Program-made: the position numbers and the translations under genes
In this document: positions 60,057 to 64,000 of the stretch, one piece after another
Layout of the letters: each line of letters opens with the position of its first letter
How positions within the stretch are numbered: the stretch's first letter is position 1
Notes under the pieces: model-generated
What the model was told of the DNA's origin: nothing
The model's input: the letters and a program-made list of their open reading frames with translations, nothing else
Databases searched by the model: none
Assembly (NCBI RefSeq): GCF_001039005.1
Contig: NZ_LDWR01000021.1
Coordinates: forward strand, 1 to 64,000
Direction: 5' to 3'
Origin: Burkholderia cepacia
GTDB taxonomy: Bacteria; Pseudomonadota; Gammaproteobacteria; Burkholderiales; Burkholderiaceae
Length of the DNA: 64,000 bases

Positions 60057-61061
60057 ATGGACCGGCTTCAGGCCATGCAGGTGTTTACTCGCGTCGTCGA
60101 TACAAGCAGCTTCACCAAGGCAGCAGAAACGCTCAGCTTGCCGCGGGCGTCCGTCACGACGATCATCCAGAATCTCGAGGCATTCCTCGGCGTGCGGCTG
60201 ATGCACCGGACCACGCGCCGGCTGTCGCTCACGCCGGACGGCGCCGCGTACTACGAAAGATGCGTGCGGATCCTCGCGGACGTCGAGGAAACCGAGGCGA
60301 GCTTCCAGGCCAACAACCGGAAGCCGCACGGAAAGTTGCGTATCGACATGCCCGGCTCGATCGGACGGCTGCTCGTGATTCCGTCGCTGTGCGAATTTCA
60401 TACGCGCTACCCCGACATCGACCTGCAGCTCGGCCTGTCCGATCGGCCGGTCGACTTGCTGCAGGAAGGCGTCGATTGCGTGATCCGCGTCGGCGCGCTG
60501 CAGGACTCGTCGCTCGTCGCGCGCCGGGTCGGCCTGTTCGAAGGCGTGACGGTCGCCGCGCCCGACTACCTCGAGCGCTTCGGCGAGCCGCAGACGATCG
60601 ACGACCTGAGCCAGCACAAGGCCGTCAACTATTTCTCGAGCCGCACCGGCCGCACGATCGACTGGACCTTCCTGAGCGAAGGCAAGGAAATCGAGGTCAA
60701 GATGGACAGCATCGTGTCGGTGAACGACGCGGATGCGTACGTGACCTGCGGGGTCGAAGGCTTCGGGCTGATCCAGCCGCCGCTCTTCATGGTGCTGCCG
60801 CACCTGCGCGAAGGCCGGCTCAAGGAAGTCCTGCCCGGCGTCAAGCCGCTGCCGATGCCGATCTCGGTCGTGTATCCGCACAGCCGCCATCTGTCGCCAA
60901 AGGTGCGCGTGTTCGTCGACTGGGTCGCCGAAGTGTTCGATCGCTGCCCGCTGCTGAGCGGCAAGGGCAGCCTCGACGCGACGTGCAGCAAGCGCACGTT
61001 CGAGGAAGCCGAACGCGCGCCGGCGCTCGACACGCCGGTCATCAACGAGTGGGTCGCGTAA
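60057..61061 (+). CDS. ceoR: LysR-family regulator CeoR of the efflux operon
   Basis: This 334-aa LysR regulator has the winged helix DRLQAMQVFTRVVDTSSFTK, LSLPRASVTTIIQNLEAFLG, LMHRTTRRLSLTPDG and an effector domain (LRIDMPGSIGRLLVIPSLCE, FLAR-like DIDLQLGLSDRPVDLLQEGV, GFGLIQPPLFMVLP) plus a C-terminal extension of about 35 residues. CeoR/BpeT activates the divergent llpE-ceoAB-opcM operon, with salicylate as inducer in B. cenocepacia. The ATG at 60057 is chosen because GGAGG at 60047-60051 gives 5-nt spacing; a GTG at 60054 is too close. Confidence 0.92.
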   Translation: MDRLQAMQVFTRVVDTSSFTKAAETLSLPRASVTTIIQNLEAFLGVRLMHRTTRRLSLTPDGAAYYERCVRILADVEETEASFQANNRKPHGKLRIDMPGSIGRLLVIPSLCEFHTRYPDIDLQLGLSDRPVDLLQEGVDCVIRVGALQDSSLVARRVGLFEGVTVAAPDYLERFGEPQTIDDLSQHKAVNYFSSRTGRTIDWTFLSEGKEIEVKMDSIVSVNDADAYVTCGVEGFGLIQPPLFMVLPHLREGRLKEVLPGVKPLPMPISVVYPHSRHLSPKVRVFVDWVAEVFDRCPLLSGKGSLDATCSKRTFEEAERAPALDTPVINEWVA

Positions 61062-61075
61062 TCGTCTGAACCAAC

Positions 61076-61101
61076 ACGCGCGGGCTGCGCAGCCCGCGCG
61101 T
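61076..61101 (+). terminator. Palindromic hairpin after ceoR
   Basis: ACGCGCGGGCTGC and GCAGCCCGCGCGT form a perfect 26-bp palindrome 14 bp past the ceoR stop. Only TTGT follows, so termination is plausible but not strong. Confidence 0.55.
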
Positions 61102-61399
61102 TGTCCCGCCTTCGTGCCGCGTGTCCGCGCGGCGCACCCGATCCTTCCCGAATCCGCAGCAAACCTTTGTGCCGAGCGCGGCAATCGCCCGCGTGCGCCG
61201 TTGCGTGACGTTGCGCGTGGTCGTCGCACCCGCGTGAGGCCCGCGCCATGGGGCTGCCGGCGCTTTCCACATAACCCTGTCAGCCATGCGGATGACGATT
61301 GTTCCACTGACACGACAATTCAATTCGCGTCTGCCGCATTTATCGCGACGGAACAGATACCTAGAGTAAACCCTGTCGCGCACCTCGTTGCGCATCGAA

Positions 61400-61516
61400 C
61401 AGATCCCGCTGAATGGGACCGGAGAAAGCGCTGAAGCGCCAACTCCGACCGGATGCAAAGCATGGGATCTGAGTAAGCGCTGAAGCGCTAACTCATATCG
61501 ACACAGGAGTTACGTC
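61400..61516 (+). ncRNA. Structured 5' leader (candidate RNA switch) of the DUF4148 gene
   Basis: Two related hairpins lie 49 nt apart: hairpin 1 (61420-61447) and hairpin 2 (61470-61495), both with a GCGC stem capped by TGAA. Their outer stems differ but pair in each case: CGGAG/CTCCG in the first, TGAGT/ACTCA in the second, which is covariation within one leader. CAGATCCC (61400-61407) is also complementary to GGGATCTG (61464-61471), and TAACTC (61489-61494) to GAGTTA (61507-61512), which covers the ribosome binding site AGGAG (61505-61509). The long-range pair and hairpin 2 share bases 61470-61471 and cannot fully coexist. Confidence 0.6.
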
Positions 61517-61810
61517 ATGAACCGCCGCCACCTTCTCTCCGCCCTGACCCTCGCACTCGCCGTATCCGCACCGGCCTTCGCCGATTCGGGCACCCCGCAT
61601 GCCGGCGATTACGGCAATACGTCGTGGTACTCGCAGCATTACGGCCCGCGCACCCGCGCCGAGGTCAGCGCGGAAGTCGAACAGGCTCGCCGCGACGGCA
61701 CGCTCGCGTACCTGCGCAAGGCCAACTCGTATCCGCAAGGGCTCGAGCTCGCACAAGGCCCGTATCGCTCGATGCAGGAAAGCAACCAGCTCGCCGGCGG
61801 AGGCCGGTAA
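61517..61810 (+). CDS. DUF4148 exported protein
   Basis: This 97-aa secreted protein has a signal peptide (MNRRHLLSALTLALAVSAPA, cleavage near FADSG) and a DUF4148 body: RTRAEVSAEVEQARRDGTLA and YPQGLELAQGPYRSM. The family is abundant in Burkholderia as small periplasmic proteins of unknown role, often stress-induced. AGGAG lies 7 nt before the ATG. The unusual feature is its structured leader, so expression is probably controlled after transcription starts. A possible 30-aa ORF follows 92 bp downstream. Confidence 0.87.
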   Translation: MNRRHLLSALTLALAVSAPAFADSGTPHAGDYGNTSWYSQHYGPRTRAEVSAEVEQARRDGTLAYLRKANSYPQGLELAQGPYRSMQESNQLAGGGR

Positions 61811-61902
61811 ACGCGCAACGCCGCGCAGCGGGTCACCCCGCGCGCGGCGTCGCGACACACCCATCGACGACTCGCTGAGTCAGTTAGTTGCAGGAGCACA
61901 TG

Positions 61903-61995
61903 ATGAACGACCAATCACTTCCTTCGCCGCTCGATCACTGGGACGACACCACGCCGGTGTGGACGCCGTTCCGTTCGGCCCCGCACTCGCATTGA
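61903..61995 (+). CDS. Possible small protein (30 aa)
   Basis: A tiny ORF starts at tandem ATGs (61900 and 61903); AGGAG at 61892-61896 is 6 nt from the second. The peptide contains LDHWDDTTPVWTPF and ends SAPHSH. Codon use is mostly G/C-ending. It lies downstream of DUF4148 and could be cotranscribed. I recognise no family; its reality rests only on the ribosome site and codon use. Confidence 0.4.
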   Translation: MNDQSLPSPLDHWDDTTPVWTPFRSAPHSH

Positions 61996-62022
61996 GCGCC
62001 GGCTGAGTCATCCGTCCGGCCA

Positions 62023-62145
62023 TTACCTGCGCGGCACGCCGTCGCGCCACTCGCCCCAGTGCGTCACGATGTCCTGCACGAGCGGATTGCCCGCGCGGTA
62101 CAGGTTTTCGGTCGCCGGGGGACGGCGCGTCGGCCAATGCGGCAC
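62023..62145 (-). pseudogene. Possible 40-aa protein or C-terminal gene remnant
   Basis: An open frame from GTG (62145) to TAA (62023) encodes 40 residues including ENLYRAGNPLVQDIVTHWGE and ending WRDGVPRR. About 35 of 39 third codon positions are G or C, a strong coding signature, but no ribosome site precedes the GTG and an in-frame TAA lies 17 codons further up. It may be the surviving C-terminus of a gene cut by the acquisition of the lower-GC block starting near 62150, or a real small protein. It is tail-to-tail with the 30-aa ORF. Confidence 0.4.
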
Positions 62146-62520
62146 ATTTGTACCGCAGTTACAGCGACCACTGTTGCGACACGATTGGTGACATTACCCA
62201 AGGTCGATCCAACGACCAAGTCGCATCAGTGCCCGACACATCGATTGACACAGGCTGATTAGTCTGCCTGATCGCGCTTGCCGCCATACTCGTGGTCTAT
62301 CGGCCGCATATCGCAAGTCCAAGCGGCCTCAATCCAGATCATCACGCCGGCCGGGCCAGCGAAAGAACACCTGTTCGCCGCAAGAAACCGCGGCCTTTCT
62401 CACCTGCCATTCACACTTACCAATACTCATTCGTTCCGTTAGCCGCAATTTTGTGCATCATCGATCTAGTTCGGGCACTTAGCATCAGTACTCCAGATGA
62501 TATCCATATGGAGAGTGCCT
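62146..62520. other. Lower-GC region upstream of the metallopeptidase gene
   Basis: GC content drops visibly here relative to the rest of the window and codon-like periodicity is lost. A short open frame (62292-62612) has no ribosome site and is rejected. The region likely carries the promoter of the two genes that follow, but no element is convincing. It marks the left edge of a probably acquired block. Confidence 0.5.
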
Positions 62521-63132
62521 ATGACAACATCGTCACAGCCCAGCGTATCGCTCGACGGACCGCCAATCTGTCCGAACATGACGGATTCAGCGTTCAGGAA
62601 ACGGATACTTGAATTGCGGGACGAAGCAGTCGAGATCACACTGCGACGGCGCATGGAACTGATGCGATGGAATCCGGCCACGGAAGCGCGAGTCATCGAG
62701 TGGTTCGGCTCGGCAAATATCGATACAAGACGCAGACTAACTTCGGGGCTCGATGCCCTGGCCAGGGTGATGGCTAATCTCGGCCCAAGAAATTTCGTCC
62801 GCATCGGTTCCGATGCCGACCGCGCAACAGGATGTCTGCCAAACATGAAGCATCCCGACGCCGTGGTCGCACATGTCTGTCGCCCCGACACCGCAACTCA
62901 TACTATCGCGATCAATCTCCCGTTTTGCTCGCTACCCGAGCGATCAGCCGGAAACCTTTCCTCGCAGCAACTGACCATCGTTCACGAATGCGCCCATTTT
63001 GCTGACACTTTCGACGCGGGTGACCATCCAGCGGCATACGGTCGCTGGGCCTGCGCCCAGTTCGCGAAACGCTACCCGGGCATGGCGATCGGCAATGCGG
63101 ACAACATCGCCTGGTTCATTCTGGCGCGTTGA
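62521..63132 (+). CDS. M35-like (aspzincin/Lys-MEP type) zinc metallopeptidase
   Basis: This 203-aa protein has the zinc motif HECAH (residues 155-159, in TIVHECAHFADTF) and a following DAGDHPAAYGRW and NADNIAWFI, the YG and NADN marks of M35/Lys-MEP peptidases, in which an Asp is the third ligand; its spacing here is slightly off the textbook pattern. There is no signal peptide. GGAG at 62510-62513 supports the ATG at 62521. Base composition is lower than its surroundings. It is followed 13 bp later by a secreted OmpA-like protein. Such short M35 proteins without signal are often secreted effectors; that is inference. Confidence 0.8.
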   Translation: MTTSSQPSVSLDGPPICPNMTDSAFRKRILELRDEAVEITLRRRMELMRWNPATEARVIEWFGSANIDTRRRLTSGLDALARVMANLGPRNFVRIGSDADRATGCLPNMKHPDAVVAHVCRPDTATHTIAINLPFCSLPERSAGNLSSQQLTIVHECAHFADTFDAGDHPAAYGRWACAQFAKRYPGMAIGNADNIAWFILAR

Positions 63133-63145
63133 ATCGGAGCAACTC

Positions 63146-63904
63146 ATGCGATATGCCCTCCCCGTCATACTCGGCGCCCTCCTGTCGCTCCCGATACAGG
63201 CCAATGCGTGCAAGATCCTGCTGACCGACAGCATGGAACTGCCGCTGAATTCGACCGAGATCGCCAACAGCGACCGACTCGCCGTCGTCAGACACTACCT
63301 GACCGCCAGGGAATGGACGCGCGAAGGGGCGGCGGCCTCGATCGACGCGACGGCTTACGATTGGGAAAACCGACCCAATCAACTCGCGCGGCAACGCGGT
63401 GCGCAGATGAAATCGTTTCTCGTGCAACTCGGGATGTCGCCCGACGACATCTACGTCGACGAGCGAATCGTGTCGCGCAGGAACGGCAAGCTCGATCCCG
63501 ATGACAGAAAGCAGCTGTGGGTCCAGTTCGTTCCGAAATGCCCGCCTGCAGGGTGTCAGAGTCTCTGCAACTCAGCGGGTACGCCCGGTGTCGCCAGTTT
63601 TGCCCTGACGCCCGAGACGCCAGGGCCCCAGCCCGACTCGACCCGCTTTTCGTGCGGCGACAGCCGGGAGCCCACATCGGCGCGTTTTGTGACAACGGAA
63701 CGCTGGACCGCACGCACACGCAATCAGACCTTGCTTTTACGAAATCAAGACCACAAGCCGTTGATGCACACCTGCTACCGGATCAGCACCAGTGCAACGC
63801 AATACCTCGGCATGACGGACGAGCGCGGTGAGACAGCGACCATGCAACTATTGGGGCCCGAATATACGCGCGTCGAACTCAAGCTCGCGCAACCCGGGCC
63901 GTGA
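63146..63904 (+). CDS. Secreted OmpA-like protein paired with the metallopeptidase
   Basis: This 252-aa protein has a signal peptide (MRYALPVILGALLSLPIQ, cleavage near ANAC) and an OmpA-like C-terminal-domain pattern at about 35-130: DRLAVVRHYL, DATAYDWENRPNQLARQRGA, MKSFLVQLGMSPDDIYVDER. A Cys-rich linker (CPPAGCQSLC) and a beta-rich C-terminal domain (about 165-250, SARFVTTERWTARTRNQTLL, HTCYRISTSATQYLGMTDER, GETATMQLLG) follow. GGAG is 6 nt before the ATG. Coupled to the metallopeptidase, it may be a periplasmic partner or immunity protein. Confidence 0.78.
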   Translation: MRYALPVILGALLSLPIQANACKILLTDSMELPLNSTEIANSDRLAVVRHYLTAREWTREGAAASIDATAYDWENRPNQLARQRGAQMKSFLVQLGMSPDDIYVDERIVSRRNGKLDPDDRKQLWVQFVPKCPPAGCQSLCNSAGTPGVASFALTPETPGPQPDSTRFSCGDSREPTSARFVTTERWTARTRNQTLLLRNQDHKPLMHTCYRISTSATQYLGMTDERGETATMQLLGPEYTRVELKLAQPGP

Positions 63905-64000
63905 TCCTCTGCAGTCGGTCCCGCGAGCCCCAATCCGGTCGCTCCAGGCGATATTGACTCGCCCGGAGCTCGGCTACGCGTGAATGATCGAGTGACTCCA

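Larger units (their letters stand above)
61062..61516. other. Intergenic region with terminator and structured leader
   Basis: No gene is supported here. A palindromic terminator-like hairpin of ceoR lies at 61076-61101. From about 61400 to 61516 the DUF4148 leader holds several hairpins and is listed separately. Between them I see only weak promoter-like elements (TAGAGT at 61362-61367). Confidence 0.6.

Noticed and set aside
61420..61495. Tandem hairpins as a mini-ykkC (guanidine-II) riboswitch
   Set aside because: That class has ACGR loops and precedes guanidine exporters; here loops are TGAA and the gene is DUF4148.
62292..62612. Open frame of 106 codons before the metallopeptidase
   Set aside because: No ribosome site, overlaps the start of the metallopeptidase gene in another frame, no recognisable product.

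Overview
The window is high-GC DNA with strong G/C bias at third codon positions, ATGA-overlapping gene junctions and gene families typical of Burkholderia. The five-gene block ceoR / llpE-ceoA-ceoB-opcM at the right end is the salicylate-linked RND efflux locus known from the Burkholderia cepacia complex (bpeT-llpE-bpeEF-oprC in B. pseudomallei). The accessory metabolic content fits a secondary chromosome of a B. cepacia complex strain. That placement is inference. I see no rRNA, tRNA, CRISPR array, insertion sequence or prophage.

Layout. 1-314: no supported gene, ending in a perfect terminator hairpin. 315-8973: 2-aminoethylphosphonate import and breakdown (phnSTUV, phnA, phnY and a PhnZ-like HD gene leftward; phnW rightward). 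9073-13907: quinate/shikimate catabolism (transporter, shikimate/quinate dehydrogenase, aroQ leftward; fused 3-dehydroshikimate dehydratase rightward). 14210-20403: scattered genes (small unknown, PAS-AraC regulator, LivK-type binding protein, MHS-type transporter, DoxX, FucU, SnoaL-like). 20653-27450: galactarate/glucarate catabolism (garD, kdgD, 2-oxoglutarate semialdehyde dehydrogenase, gudP-type transporter) with a shared operator-like motif. 27512-31497: M50 protease with DUF2167 partner, XRE regulator, LysE exporter and Lrp-type regulator. 31494-36196: zinc-starvation cluster (zigA, folE2, queD-like, gamma-carbonic anhydrase, dihydroorotase paralogue) behind a large Zur-like palindrome. 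37251-43498: organosulfur uptake and oxidation operon (metQ, LLM monooxygenase, metN, metI, ferritin-like protein, DszC/SfnB-like oxidoreductase). 43920-48664: 2-hydroxycarboxylate (citrate/malate type) transporter behind a sigma-54 promoter, followed by a DctB/DctD-type two-component system. 48690-52872: DUF3579, alpha/beta hydrolase, PACE pump with LysR, tautomerase with TetR. 52966-61061: ceo efflux locus. 61076-64000: a DUF4148 gene with an elaborate structured leader, two tiny ORFs, then a lower-GC block with an M35-like metallopeptidase and a secreted OmpA-like protein.

How it works together. Most of the window is scavenging capacity: phosphonate as P source, quinate and sugar diacids as carbon, organosulfur compounds as S source, citrate-like acids through a sigma-54 circuit, and zinc-independent backup enzymes under zinc limitation. 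The most novel signals are the DUF4148 leader (two covarying hairpins plus an alternative pairing that could mask the ribosome binding site), the metallopeptidase/OmpA-like pair at the right border, the fully readable sigma-54 promoter architecture at 43713-43858, and the LlpE protein whose catalytic serine is replaced by aspartate.
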